A stretch of 64,000 bases of DNA from Cylindrotheca closterium (GCA_933822405.4 CAKOGP040002203.1:123945-187944), one strand, 5' to 3'; shown: positions 43,747-54,885, counted from the stretch's first letter. The notes: generated by a model not told the origin, from the letters alone. Program-made: numbers and translations.

Positions 43747-44979
43747 ATGCCAAAAGTTTACAAGCCAAACAAGGCTTTCATGCGTTTAAGAACCGCCATC
43801 ATTTACAATAAGAGACCGAGACATGTCTTTTTGATGATGTTGCTCACAATCCTGTTGGTGCTCTTGTATTCTTTCAAACGCAACGGATCATCATTGCTTT
43901 CGATCTTGTTGTTCCAGCCGAGAACACCACCGACACGAGCACCGACATTGTCTCCTACGACAGCTGAGAGTTTCATTGAAGGATCCTCCCCCTATACTCC
44001 GGGGCAATTGGAAGAGGCAATGATGAAGGTTTCGACCACCCGAGAGGACTTTCGGTACGATGTGCAATTTATTGACGAATGCGATTTGTTTCTGAATCCC
44101 AATCGGACCGACTTTTATCAACCATATCACGATGTGGTCGAAAGCCTCGATCAGTATGCGGAAGCTGTGAAGGGGTTTCACACATCCGTCCACGATTTGC
44201 GGGAAGTACCGCCGGAAGAACAGGAAGCATTGTGTGGATCCATGAACGATTTGTTGTGGAAGCAAGACGGTGATGATGGGGGGGACACCATATTTCAAAC
44301 GAATGCATTGTCGTTAACCCGAGGAGGCTACGTTGAGCAATTGTTACCACCATTGCGACATCCAAAGTTTTGTGAAGACCCTTTCAGTCTTGATCACTTA
44401 TTGGAAATTGATTACTTGGTTCATGACTTTGGCGCCATATGTCGACACTTGACCAAGCACCCCAAGGCACGGACTGTGTTTTTCGATTTGGGAGCTTCGT
44501 TGGAATTTCACGGTGGCGTAGACAATCCGGCCCTGACATTATTGGAATTGTATCAACAGTTTGGGGTCACCTTTGACCATTACTATGCCTTTGAATACAC
44601 ACCACTGCCACCAGCACAAGTGTTCGAGAAGATTCCTGAATTCCTATTAGATTCGTACCATTGGTTCAATATTCCTGTGGACGCAGAGCCATCCAAGAAG
44701 AACAATCCTTGGACTTCTCTACTCTCCAGGTTTCATGAAGATGACTTTGTTGTCATCAAATTGGACATTGACACCCCTCAGGTGGAAATACCGCTCATTC
44801 ATCAATTGCTACAAGAGAAGTATAGCACGGTGGTAGATCAGTTGTATTTCGAGCATCATGTACGGATGAAACACTTATATCGACAGTGGCAGCGTACTGC
44901 ATGGGGAACTTTGCAAGATTCCCTGGACTTGTTCACCCGACTTCGTAAAACAGGCATTGCTGCGCATTCCTGGGTCTAG
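43747..44979 (+). CDS. Type II membrane protein with FkbM-like methyltransferase domain
   Basis: A single exon encodes 410 residues. A basic N-terminus is followed by one membrane segment (HVFLMMLLTILLVLLYSF, about 21-38) and a Pro/Thr-rich stem, as in Golgi type II enzymes. The C-terminal 180 residues carry a methyltransferase-like glycine strand (TVFFDLGASLEFHGG, near 245), a second strand ending YYAFEYTPLPP, and DDFVVIKLDIDTPQVEIPL, which matches the late conserved strand of FkbM-type proteins. The probable activity is S-adenosylmethionine-dependent methylation of a glycan in the secretory pathway, but a lipid or peptide target cannot be excluded. The 3' end of this gene is repeated at 48427-48745. 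Confidence 0.65.
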   Translation: MPKVYKPNKAFMRLRTAIIYNKRPRHVFLMMLLTILLVLLYSFKRNGSSLLSILLFQPRTPPTRAPTLSPTTAESFIEGSSPYTPGQLEEAMMKVSTTREDFRYDVQFIDECDLFLNPNRTDFYQPYHDVVESLDQYAEAVKGFHTSVHDLREVPPEEQEALCGSMNDLLWKQDGDDGGDTIFQTNALSLTRGGYVEQLLPPLRHPKFCEDPFSLDHLLEIDYLVHDFGAICRHLTKHPKARTVFFDLGASLEFHGGVDNPALTLLELYQQFGVTFDHYYAFEYTPLPPAQVFEKIPEFLLDSYHWFNIPVDAEPSKKNNPWTSLLSRFHEDDFVVIKLDIDTPQVEIPLIHQLLQEKYSTVVDQLYFEHHVRMKHLYRQWQRTAWGTLQDSLDLFTRLRKTGIAAHSWV

Positions 44980-45773
44980 TAATGATATTAGTATACTAGT
45001 AGGTAGGTATCAGAGCGTGTACTAGTACATGTATACTCGATTTTGGATTATGCCTAAAACAACAGAGCGCGAATGATATTGATTTAGTTCTCGGTACTAC
45101 CTACAATATGAGACACAAAAATGAATCAATGAATGAATCAATCAATCAATTTACATTCACATCTTCGTCTGTGAGGTACTACTATAGACCTGTTTACTGT
45201 GTTCTTTCCAGAGTTCGCTGTTCGATCTCAAACACGCATGAGGTACGAGCAAGAGTAAGGTACGGGCCTTGTTCTATCATACAGGACGAAATCACGGTAC
45301 AAGCGTAGGAAGGAGGGCATCTTAGTGATCAACTTTTGAGTCGATTTTGAAACTATATGCACACATCGGGATGATAACAGTAACCACATTATTTTACCCT
45401 AGTAGTTGCGGGCACCTTGCGCGAGCTACTGTACTTGATGATTCGATTCGATTCATTCAGTTCACCCGCGTGCGCGTGTTTGCCCCGTATGATGTCGGTC
45501 ACGCGCATGATTGATTCGCGCAAATTATTGGACGATGAATGAATGAATCAATCAATCGAATGACGAGAGTGTGATGATGCGCCATCATGCACATTGTCAT
45601 CCATCCATCCATCCATCTTTCAATACGAAACAGCATACTGTAGGTACCATTCAACAGCGTAACCCCAAATGTTGAACAAACAATCGAGATCTTGAACATT
45701 GATGAGCGTCAAGGCAGAGTCAGTCCAATAAGCAGGACGCATGCTCTCATTATATAATCCAAAACCAAATACC

Positions 45774-45817
<44 letters not shown>

Positions 45818-45820
45818 CGA
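44980..45820. other. Intergenic region with (TA)n tract
   Basis: Holds AATC/GAAT tracts (45119-45150, 45537-45560), CATC units (45600-45616), a TACCGGTA palindrome at 45770 and a (TA)18 tract at 45776-45811 ending ten bases before the ATG of the following pseudogene. Confidence 0.55.
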
Positions 45821-47982
45821 ATGTCGAATATCCAACCAACTCTCAGCAGGAAGCCTTTATCTGGTAGACATTATTATGATGTTATGACGTTTTTTACAAT
45901 GGCTTCAGCGATGATGTTCGTGCTATTGCTTCAGCCATTTCTTGGGGAGGCATTTCAACTCAGTCCTTCCTCCTCGATTCAGCACCCTCCGACGACAGTA
46001 GGTCTCTTCTCGGCTACTGTTGGCACGAGGAAAGCCGATGCTACTGTCACCACCACTGATGAAGAACCACAAATGTCGGCCGCTCCATGGGATGGGCAAT
46101 TTGAGGAACTCCTTGCGTTCAAAGAAGAATATGGACAATTGCAACACTTGAGAAGGAATACCCAAGATTAGCAAACTTTTGTCGGGCTCAGCGCCTCGAA
46201 TACAAAAAGAAACGAAGATGGCTTACCAAAAATCACAGAAACACTCTACAAATGTTCGATTGTAGGGTTCGTTTTCGTCATTTGAAAGAGCTTGGATTTG
46301 AGTTTAGTACCAAATTTGCTCGATGGTATGACAACTACCATGCGCTAGTGCAGTATATCACAATGACAATGGACATTTGCTTGTTTCGGAAAAGGAAAAT
46401 CGCCAACTTCAGGTGTGGAAAGCCAATCAGCGCAAAAAAACAGAGAAGTAAGAGTCGATATGCAAAACTCTCCGAAATACAAATCAACCTAATTAGATAA
46501 CATAGGTTTCGAATGGGAGGCACCCGAACGTCGTGATTCGATATGGATGAAGCATTACAAAGAACTTGTCGACTATCGGAATAAACATGGGGATTTCTGT
46601 GTAGCTCAGACGGAAGGGCTTCATAGATGGATGTCCATGCAACGATCGTGACAGCGAGGAAATGGCCAGAGGATTAATGTGCCACTTTCGGAGGAACAAA
46701 TAAGATTGTTGGATGAAATTAGATTCCCATGGAAACCCCAGCGACATGACTTGAAGTGGAACGCCAAATACAAAGCGCTTGAACGATTCCAAAGAAGCAT
46801 GGACACTGCCCGCCGACTAAATCGCAAGAGACACTGATCTCTACAGGTGGTCACAAAAACAACGAATGAAATGGGAGAAAGGTCGGCTCCCGACGAATCA
46901 GATCACATTATTGGACAAGATTGGTTTTTCTTGGAAAGTCAATTGTCAGGAATGGCCAAAAAGGTACATCGAGCTTGTTGAATGGTACAATGAACACGGT
47001 CACCTTCAGGTCAGCCAAGATGATAATCCAGAGCTCTACGATTGGATGACGTTGCAACGGAAACATTATCACACTAGGGGTGTCGATGAGTATGAGAAAC
47101 AGGCAATAAACGAGTTACAAATTGAGAAGCTGGAAGAGATTAACTTTTGCTGGTCACTAGATTGGAAGGAACGGGCGTGGCATGAAAAGTACACGGACGC
47201 CGTCGAGTTATAAAAGGAACACGGTCATGTTCGGGTCAAAAAGAAGGAAAATCCTAGTCTTTACAATTGGATTGCAACACAAAAAAAGAGGTACAAAAGA
47301 AACGAAGGGTCAAAAACCACAATCCCAAGAGGAATTGGAATTATTGGAACGAATTGACTTTGCTTTCTTGGAAAACCATTCTTGCATGGCTTGGAATGCA
47401 AGGTATGCCGAACTGGAGAGATATCGAGAGGAGAACGATGGGCGATTGCCAGATCACGGAGACGACCCGGAACTGAATCATTGGATGAGACAACAGCGCA
47501 AGAGCCTTAGAAGTGAATATGGATAATTTAAAAGAGATAGAAAAGTTCTCATGTTGCCAAAAGGAAGTAAGTTGAGAGGGTGGTATGAAAAGTATGATGA
47601 GCTAGTTGAGTTTTGGAAGGAGCATGGGCACTTTGTGTTGCCCGTGAAACCCCAATTTAGTACTCTCCAGGGATGGATTAATACGCAGCGTGGTAAAAAG
47701 ATTGGAGGAGCGCTTGGGTCAGTAGTAAGAAAATCCCATGATTATCTATTGGATCGAATTGGTTTTCCGTGGAGATCGGATCGTATTGAGTTTGATTGGC
47801 AATTGTGGTACAATGAGCTTGTCCAGTTTTGGAAGGAACATGGACACTTGGAAGTAAAGCACACTGAGAACTTGCCTCTGTACGACTGGATGATTCGACA
47901 ACGACAAAATTACAAGGGAACCGGCGTAAAGTTGACGGATCATCAAATGGAAGAGTTGGAAAAGATTGGGTTTCGGTGGTGA
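45821..47982 (+). pseudogene. HA-repeat gene, near full-length pseudogene
   Basis: The region follows the intact gene at 52476-54737 from signal peptide to last repeat. The first open frame (ATG 45821) includes a hydrophobic leader (MASAMMFVLLLQPFLGEAF) and ends at a stop near 46171 inside repeat 1. Broken frames then continue, with stops near 46171, 46500, 46650 and 47213 and frame changes. The longest surviving pieces encode LDKIGFSWKVNCQEWPKRYI (about 46910), VNFCW-type LDWKERAWHEKYTDAVEL (47155), ENDGRLPDHGDDPELNHWMR (47420) and the last two repeats (47551-47982). Divergence is moderate, so loss is fairly recent. It lies between the FkbM-like gene and the repeated end of that gene. Confidence 0.85.
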
Positions 47983-48426
47983 GCTCAAGTTGTTGGACAC
48001 TGGAATGGAATGAATGATATTATAATCAGGGACAGAACTATCTACAAGGGACACGATGTTGCAAGTTGCTAAAAACAAATTTACCGATTTTTGTTTCATT
48101 GAGCAATAGGGACGTGGAATGAATGTCACATCACCAGGCTTTTCCTTCAAAAACACATACACATGCAAGGGACATTTATGGTAGTTCTAGGTGTCCAGGA
48201 GCTGTTAAAACAGAAACAACCCAATCCTACAGTTCGAAAATACCTCTCTGCTATTTTGCCACCCAACTTTTGTCTATCCTTGGAACCACGATAATCCAGT
48301 TCCAATAACAGAGATTGTGACATCGTTGTGCAATAAACCCTTTAAAATATTTATTAGTGCAGAAGAATGAAAGAAGGCATTGAAGCGTGCGCAATATTTA
48401 GGAAGATGTTATGAATAGTAAAGTTG
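47983..48426. other. Intergenic region between two relics
   Basis: I see no gene or repeat of note. Confidence 0.5.
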
Positions 48427-48745
48427 TGGACGCAGAGCCATCCAAGAAGAGCAATCCTTGGACTCCTCTACTCTCCAGGCTTCATGAGGATGACTTTTGT
48501 CGTCATCACAAATTGGACACCATTGACACCCCTCAAGGGGAAATACCACTCATTCATCAATTGCTACGAGGGAAGGAGTATAGCACGATGGTAGGTCAGT
48601 TGTATTTCAAGGAGCATCGAGTACAGATGAAACACTTATATATCGGCAGGAGTGGCAGCGAACTTTTGCAAGATTCCCTGGACTTGTTCACCTGACTTCG
48701 TAAAACGGGCGCATTGTCGCCCACCAGCATTCCTGGGTCTACTGA
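48427..48745 (+). pseudogene. Decayed 3' end of the FkbM-like gene (direct repeat)
   Basis: This segment matches 44677-44985 closely, beginning with the shared GGACGCAGAGCCATCCAAGA and continuing through LIHQLL, QLYF, MKHLY and LQDSLDLFT to the original stop region. Small insertions shift the frame, and a CGA-to-TGA change gives LFT-stop. Only the last hundred codons are present and there is no promoter or start. Confidence 0.9.
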
Positions 48746-49908
48746 TTGTATATACAGACACCAACATCGCATGTTGAAGAGAGGTCGCAATAATTATAAT
48801 ATGTCTGGAAAACATCCTTTTCCAGGATGATCCACAGCAATGTGATGAGCGGAAGGATATTGTTTTGATCATGCCGTGATGAAATCCTGAAGCTGCCTTG
48901 AGCTGACTGACTGACTGACTGACTGATTTATGATTCATTCATTCATTCATTTTTCTTTGTTACACACATTATATTGATCAGAATGAGTGGTGTTAGATCG
49001 CATGATGGGATTGCTTGGTCCTTCTTTTTGTAGTGGTACTAGCTACTAGCTACTAGCTAGTACTGCTGGCTGGTGGTGGGGCGGGTGTTATTTGATCAGA
49101 ATGAGCGGAATCATGTTGGGATGATACTTTGTGTGATTTATGATCTGACGACTACATAGTGCTGAGTTGTTGTAGTGCACATGAAGTTTGTCAAGAACAT
49201 ACAGTATTGTTGCTGACGATGTGATGCATATGTGTTTGTGATTTTCGAATTTGTGGTTTGATGTTTCGGATCGGATTTTGTGATTTGTGAGTGAGTCGGT
49301 CTTATTTTGTATTTTGGTCGCATGCACAAGCCCGCCACGCATGTGTCGTAGATGTCAATGGAGTAACATATTTGGTCGCATGCACACGCCCACCACGCAA
49401 GTTGCGTGTGTCACTGGTCATTTTGTGTGGGCAAGACATTATTTGTGCTGATGTCATCCAAAAACTAACGGAGGTGGCAGAACCTGCTGCTGCAGGTTTC
49501 GAACAAGTCCAATCAACAGAATTCAACGAAGGCGAAGGAAGATTTGGATTCTTTGGATATCCTCGTGGGCATCAAGGCAAACCAAAGTACCAATATTCGC
49601 AGAACATTCCAATCGAACATATATTTTATTCATGTATGAATGACGTAAATAAAAGACGTGGTACAGTCGTAGGTAGAGCGAGTTTTTGACACCAAATCTC
49701 ACAAAACACGCAACAAATTCTGTCACCAGAAACACAAATCGCATTCGTGGTTCATCAAACGTCGCTATCGTTGTCATTTGTATCCTTTGTATCCTTTTGA
49801 TAATCATAAAATACAATACAGTATAATCTAACGAGATACAAACCCAAAGCAAATACACAAAACAAGCACAAAACAAGCACAAAACAAGTACACAAACACA
49901 AAATCACA
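48746..49908. other. Intergenic region with tandem duplications
   Basis: Contains a GACT tract (48903-48926), a GCTACTA tandem near 49040-49060 and a direct repeat of about 38 bp at 49313-49350 and 49371-49408. ACAAAACAAGCAC units occur at 49855-49890 just before the next start codon. Open frames here have no ATG or recognisable domain. Confidence 0.5.
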
Positions 49909-50457
49909 ATGCACAAAGCCGCTTCCACTTCCATCTTGTTGACACTCGCAGCCACTGCGCTTCTTTGTCCTGCGGATAACTTTCAGCAAGTTCAGGCATT
50001 TCCAATCTCTTCCGCATCCTCCTTGCACCGACCCTTGCATCATAGTATGCAATTGCATTCCTCTCCGGTGGATGAACTAGAACTCTCACCCGAATTGGAA
50101 TCCAAATGGAATCAAAAGAATGCCTCTCGCAAAAAGTTTGGATTGAATCCAATGAGTCTTTCCGAATTCATGGAAGTGGAGGCGCAAGTTGCCCAAATGA
50201 GTCAACAACAAGAGTTGAATTTGGCAGCCCAACAACAAACGGAACGTCAGCAGAGACAGCAGCAGCAGCAACAACCTTCGTTCATGAAGAACTTTGCCAA
50301 GGGCTTGTTGGAAGACACTTGCAATTCTTCCTTTGATTGCGAGTCTCCCAAAGTTTGCTGTGATTTGGGATTCAAGAAAATGTGCTGCTCCAACGGTATG
50401 CTTGAAGTATCTTTGGAGTATGCCATGGTGCCCGTCCCTGTCGATATGCGGGAGTAA
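49909..50457 (+). CDS. Possibly plastid-targeted small Cys-rich protein
   Basis: The 182-residue protein begins with a signal peptide (LLTLAATALLCPAD) and then VQAF-PISS, an AF motif like those at signal-peptide cleavage sites of diatom plastid preproteins, though with an extra spacer. The middle is helical and Gln-rich (QQQELNLAAQQQ and a following Q run). The C-terminal third has a compact Cys cluster, DTCNSSFDCESPKVCCDLGF then KKMCCSNG, with paired CC as in disulfide-rich or metal-binding modules. No intron is seen. Family function is not known to me. A thylakoid or stromal location is inference from the presequence. Confidence 0.65.
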   Translation: MHKAASTSILLTLAATALLCPADNFQQVQAFPISSASSLHRPLHHSMQLHSSPVDELELSPELESKWNQKNASRKKFGLNPMSLSEFMEVEAQVAQMSQQQELNLAAQQQTERQQRQQQQQQPSFMKNFAKGLLEDTCNSSFDCESPKVCCDLGFKKMCCSNGMLEVSLEYAMVPVPVDMRE

Positions 50458-51120
50458 ATTCAACTGATAACACGCATCCGCGTTGACTACTACGTTAGGT
50501 CCTCCTAGCTAGTCAATATGATACAACTACTATTATAATAGAGAAACATCACTATAACAATATATATCAAGATATATACACACACACACACTTTATGAAC
50601 TATCTGTAGTTTGCAACTATACCTATATAGTGGTCGAAACGTTTTTCACCAAAAAAGTGCCAGTGATGCAATTGTTTCGCCTGGTAGTTTCATCATCCGA
50701 CAGTTCTGTACCATTTCCAAGCATTTCGAATTGCAACCCATTCATTGGATTATATCCTAGAATAATAATGTACAAGTTAATACTTTCCACTCATGGTTTC
50801 ATGGTTTCATGGATTATTGTCATGGTTGAATCATCCAAAGATCTTATTCATCATTCGCATTGGCATTCTTCCACTTTTGGCCATCTGCCCATGACGTTAC
50901 TGTACAGTATTTGGATTTTCGAATTTTGTGGCTTCTTTCGGCTTCCCAGACGACCCGTCGGAATGAATCTTTCAATGACGTCACACCATGACATTGCCCA
51001 TCTGTTTTTCAGCACGCCGCCAACAACAATAAGATTCAAACCCAAACAAAATCGCATCAACAGCGCAACTATACATCAAACAAAATCATCATCGCAGCTT
51101 CTTGTTTCTACCGAGCAAAA
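50458..51120. other. Intergenic region
   Basis: Contains a short CA tract near 50577-50591. No gene is supported. Confidence 0.5.
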
Positions 51121-52098
51121 ATGGTCCGTCTTGCTCGTGTGGAATATTTGGGCGAAACAGTGTTGGCAGCTCAGTTAAAAGATAACGGAGATTATTGTGA
51201 CTTGTCTTCCATTGCCAAAGATGTTCCCGCATTCTTTGCCTTATTATCATTGTTGTCCACCACCACCAGCACAATAATGATGGAACAACAACAAAGTGTG
51301 AGGGATTTGATTGCAGGAAAAAGAAGTGACAAGCTTCGAATCATCCCAGCTAGACACTGCAAGTTATTGGCGCCATTGGACAAAATGCAAGTCAACAAAT
51401 TGATTGGGATTGGAATGAATTACTTTGACGTTTGCAAAGAACTCAACAAACCAATTCCAACAGAACCAATGGTATTTTCCAAATTTGGTTCTTGCATTGT
51501 CGGAACGGGGGATCCAATTCCGACATGTCAAAGCATCACCCAGAAATTGGATTACGAAGCCGAATTGGGTGTTGTCATTGGCAAGGTCGTTCCGCGGAAT
51601 GCCTCTTTGGAAGTTGCCAGACAATGCATTGGAGGCTTCACGGTAGTCCATGATGTCTCTGCAAGGGACTGGCAACTAGAAAAAAATGGTGGACAGTGGT
51701 TGTTGGGAAAGGCGGGCGATGGGTACGCTCCCATTGGGCCCGTCATTGTGACAACTGACGAGATGCCCTTGGAAATGGCACAAAATGCAAACATTCAATG
51801 CCGGGTCAATGGAGAAACCTTGCAAAATTCAAATACCAAAAATCTAGTGCACAAGGTGGACGATATAATATCCTTCTTGTCCAAATTCATGACCTTGTAT
51901 CCGGGGGACGTCATTTGCACTGGGACTCCACCAGGGGTCGGTTGTTTTCGAAAACCTCCGCGATGGTTGGTTCCGGGAGATGTGGTGGAATGTGAAATTG
52001 ATGGAATTGGAACCATTGTGAACCCTGTGGTTCAACTGGAAGGAGGATCATCAGCAGCAGAGGGAGAAGCAACAACCATGATGCAATCAAAACTATAA
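51121..52098 (+). CDS. Fumarylacetoacetate hydrolase (FAH) family protein
   Basis: A single exon encodes 325 residues. The N-terminal 90 residues are the variable lead domain (RLARVEYLGETVLAAQ). The FAH fold follows: KLIGIGMNYFDVCKE, KFGSCIVGTGDPI, the metal-binding strand KLDYEAELGVVIGKV (near 142), FTVVHDVSARDWQ (near 178), GKAGDGYAPIGP, and DVICTGTPPGVG. The acidic ligands (E-x-E, then D) and the active-site Lys segment typical of the family are present, so it should be an active Mg-dependent hydrolase, decarboxylase or lyase acting on a beta-keto acid type substrate. FAHD1 and bacterial ureidoglycolate-lyase-like enzymes are the nearest described relatives by pattern. The last 20 residues are low-complexity. 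The end of the gene recurs as a relic at 54886-54975. Confidence 0.9.
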   Translation: MVRLARVEYLGETVLAAQLKDNGDYCDLSSIAKDVPAFFALLSLLSTTTSTIMMEQQQSVRDLIAGKRSDKLRIIPARHCKLLAPLDKMQVNKLIGIGMNYFDVCKELNKPIPTEPMVFSKFGSCIVGTGDPIPTCQSITQKLDYEAELGVVIGKVVPRNASLEVARQCIGGFTVVHDVSARDWQLEKNGGQWLLGKAGDGYAPIGPVIVTTDEMPLEMAQNANIQCRVNGETLQNSNTKNLVHKVDDIISFLSKFMTLYPGDVICTGTPPGVGCFRKPPRWLVPGDVVECEIDGIGTIVNPVVQLEGGSSAAEGEATTMMQSKL

Positions 52099-52475
52099 CA
52101 AAAGAAACGTCTAGTAGAGTATATCTTTGAAAAACATGAAATCAAAAATGAAAAAATGAAATTTGTCTCTTTTGGCCTTCTGTCCTGCACGCGCACTGCG
52201 ACTGCTTCTATCTACGACTAGTTCGACTTAACGCCATGCCATCAATAAAATTCGATCGATGCAATAGAAGCAAATAAGCGTACCAGTACCGGTACCGATA
52301 TTCGAACAGCTATTGTACTGTACTGTATATCTGTACTTGCATCTTTCATCGCGACACTCTGTCATTGATAAAAGTTGAGAGAAGGCACAGTCTAGCTGCA
52401 AGACACTCCATTGATGGATCATCATTTCACTGAATCGAAGATTGATTCATTGATATAAAGCCACGTTCGAGTGAC
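52099..52475. other. Intergenic region upstream of the intact HA gene
   Basis: Contains a TACCGGTA palindrome at 52287. Part of 52150-52225 resembles 55085-55135 downstream of the FAH relic. Confidence 0.5.
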
Positions 52476-54737
52476 ATGATAATGATGATGATGAACGCAT
52501 CATCATCATCATCATCATCACTTTCCTTTAACAGCAAGAACAAGCATAAGAACCTGATACTTTCAATTATGGCATCAGCGCTTCCTCTTTTGCTTCAGCT
52601 TGGCCTGACTGCAGCATTTCAACCTGGTTCAGTCGATACTATCTTGTCCGACGATCGGCAACAGACATCACATTACAGTAGTCCAACGAGGATGATGATA
52701 CCACAACGAGGATCACATAATAATCACCGACTTTCGATATACCAACGGTCAGCTACTGCTTCTGATGAAACAGAAGATTCATTGATAGACGAAGAAAAAC
52801 AGGTTTCCTCACAATATGACTGGGATGAACAATTTGAGATACTCCAATCGTTCAAGGAGGAATACGGGCACTGTAACTTTCCCCAGAACAATGCACCAGC
52901 AGTGGAGCTCGAAAATCAATATCCAACTCTGGCAAAGTTTTGTCAGGACCAACGCGGAGAATCCAAGAAAAAGTTGTCCAGTCCTCAACGTCGTCGACTA
53001 GAGGAACTTGGATTTGAATTTAATTCCCAATGTGCTCTATGGTATGACACGTACCATCAACTAATTCAGTATCGCAATGACAATGGACATTTGCGTGTGA
53101 GGAGCAAGGAGAACAGTAAGCTTTATAGATGGATCAGAACGCAGTGCAGTAAACGGAAAGGGACCAAAGGGTATTCAAAAATTTCCAACGCTCAAATTGA
53201 GCTGTTGGATAACATCGGTTTCGAGTGGGACCCGAAGTCGGAACATGATGAGTCATGGATGAAGACATACAAAGAGCTTGTTGACTTTCGTAACAAACAT
53301 GGGCATTTATTGGTCGAGTCGGATGCGAAGCTAGCTTTATGGATGAACAAGCAACGGTGGCGATGTGCCGGAAATTCCTCCTGGTATTCTCCTCTCTCCG
53401 ACGAGCAAATTGGATTATTGAATGAAATTGAATTCCCATGGCAACCAGAGCGGCATGACTTGAAATGGCACGCCAAATACAAGGAGCTTGAAGGGTTCCA
53501 AAAGGAGTATGGGCATTGTCGGCCGAGTACAATCCAAGATCGCCCTCTCTACGAATGGTCAAACGCACAACGCAAGAAACGTCATAAAGGCTCTCTCTCC
53601 ACCCAGCGAATCCAGATGCTGGACAAGATCAACTTCTCTTGGGAAAGCAAACGTGGCAACCGGGCAAATATGCTCGCTGAACTCAACAGCTACTACAATC
53701 AGCACGGTCACCTTCAGGTCAGCGAAGATGAATATCCAGGGCTCTACGAATGGACGAGATTGCAACGGAAACGTTATCACGGGATCATCGAGAAACAGCC
53801 AATGCCAGACAAACAAATCGACGAAATGGAAGCGGTCAACTTTTGCTGGTCACTAGATTGGAAGGAATGGGTGTGGCATGAAAAGTATACGGAAGCAGCC
53901 GAGTTCTACAAGGAACACAGTCATGTCCGGGTCCAAGAGAAGGAAAATCCTAGTCTCTACAATTGGATTGCAACGCAAGGAAAGAGGTACGAGGGAACCA
54001 AGGGTCAAAAACCACTATCCGACGACGAATTGGAACTATTGGAGCAGATTGACTTTGCTTTCTTCGAAAAGCAGCCTCCAATGTCCTGGAATACGATGTA
54101 TGCCAAACTAGAGAGATATCGAGAGGAGAATGATGGGCAGTTTCCTACTCACCAAGATGACCCGGAGCTGAACCGTTGGATGAGACAACAGCGCAAGAGA
54201 CTTAGATGTGAGTATGGATATGTTGCACTTTTAGACGAGCAAAAGTCAATGTTGGAGAGTATCGAATTTCCTATGTTGCCAATTGGGAAACACAGGCGCG
54301 TGTGGTATGAAAAGTACGATGAGCTGGTCGAGTTTCGGGAGCAACATGGACACTTTCTGGTTGATCGAACCGGAAACCCTGATCTATATGAATGGGTTTC
54401 CAAGCAGCGCACGACATACACAGGGAGGACTCCTCCTACCTACAGGCCATTATTCATATCAGAGCAGTATCTCTTGGATCGAATTGGCTTTCCATGGACA
54501 TCTGATCGTCATGAAGTGGAGTGGCAAATGATGTACAAGGAGCTTGTTCAATTTCAACAGGAACATGGGCATATGCAAGTTACAATTGTGGAGTACCCAG
54601 CCCTCTACGCATGGATCTCATTTCAAAGAGACAGGTATAAAAAACTAGACCTTTCTAGCATGCCACAACACCAAATCGAGCAATTAAACAAGATTGGTTT
54701 TCGCTGGAGGGCAATTGATGAGGTCAACGTTGAGTGA
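52476..54737 (+). CDS. Nine-repeat helicase-associated (HA) domain protein
   Basis: The intact single-exon gene encodes 753 residues. After a Met/Ser-rich start comes a hydrophobic leader (LILSIMASALPLLLQLGL) ending TAAFQPG, which resembles the AF motif of diatom plastid presequences. From about residue 112 to the end there are nine units of 60-70 residues, each of the pattern W-x-x-x-Y-x-EL-x-x-F-x-x-x-(H/Y)GH-x-x-V...L-x-x-W-x-x-x-QR-x-x...L-x-x-IGF-x-W. These are helicase-associated (HA) domains, usually found beside helicases and thought to bind nucleic acid. No helicase motor is present here. A plastid or secreted nucleic-acid-binding role is inference. Three relatives in the window are pseudogenes or fragments. 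A second possible start (Met32) would shorten the leader. Confidence 0.8.
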   Translation: MIMMMMNASSSSSSSLSFNSKNKHKNLILSIMASALPLLLQLGLTAAFQPGSVDTILSDDRQQTSHYSSPTRMMIPQRGSHNNHRLSIYQRSATASDETEDSLIDEEKQVSSQYDWDEQFEILQSFKEEYGHCNFPQNNAPAVELENQYPTLAKFCQDQRGESKKKLSSPQRRRLEELGFEFNSQCALWYDTYHQLIQYRNDNGHLRVRSKENSKLYRWIRTQCSKRKGTKGYSKISNAQIELLDNIGFEWDPKSEHDESWMKTYKELVDFRNKHGHLLVESDAKLALWMNKQRWRCAGNSSWYSPLSDEQIGLLNEIEFPWQPERHDLKWHAKYKELEGFQKEYGHCRPSTIQDRPLYEWSNAQRKKRHKGSLSTQRIQMLDKINFSWESKRGNRANMLAELNSYYNQHGHLQVSEDEYPGLYEWTRLQRKRYHGIIEKQPMPDKQIDEMEAVNFCWSLDWKEWVWHEKYTEAAEFYKEHSHVRVQEKENPSLYNWIATQGKRYEGTKGQKPLSDDELELLEQIDFAFFEKQPPMSWNTMYAKLERYREENDGQFPTHQDDPELNRWMRQQRKRLRCEYGYVALLDEQKSMLESIEFPMLPIGKHRRVWYEKYDELVEFREQHGHFLVDRTGNPDLYEWVSKQRTTYTGRTPPTYRPLFISEQYLLDRIGFPWTSDRHEVEWQMMYKELVQFQQEHGHMQVTIVEYPALYAWISFQRDRYKKLDLSSMPQHQIEQLNKIGFRWRAIDEVNVE

Positions 54738-54885
54738 GTCAAGGAGGATCATTGTGTCTGCTCCAACAAATGGATGATAGAACGGATGATGCCTTGGATC
54801 ATGTCAACCACTTATTGGACGCAGATGGTATCATTCGCCGAAGTCTGCAAAGAACAGAATGTTCCTTGATCCTCCTGGTGCTGAC

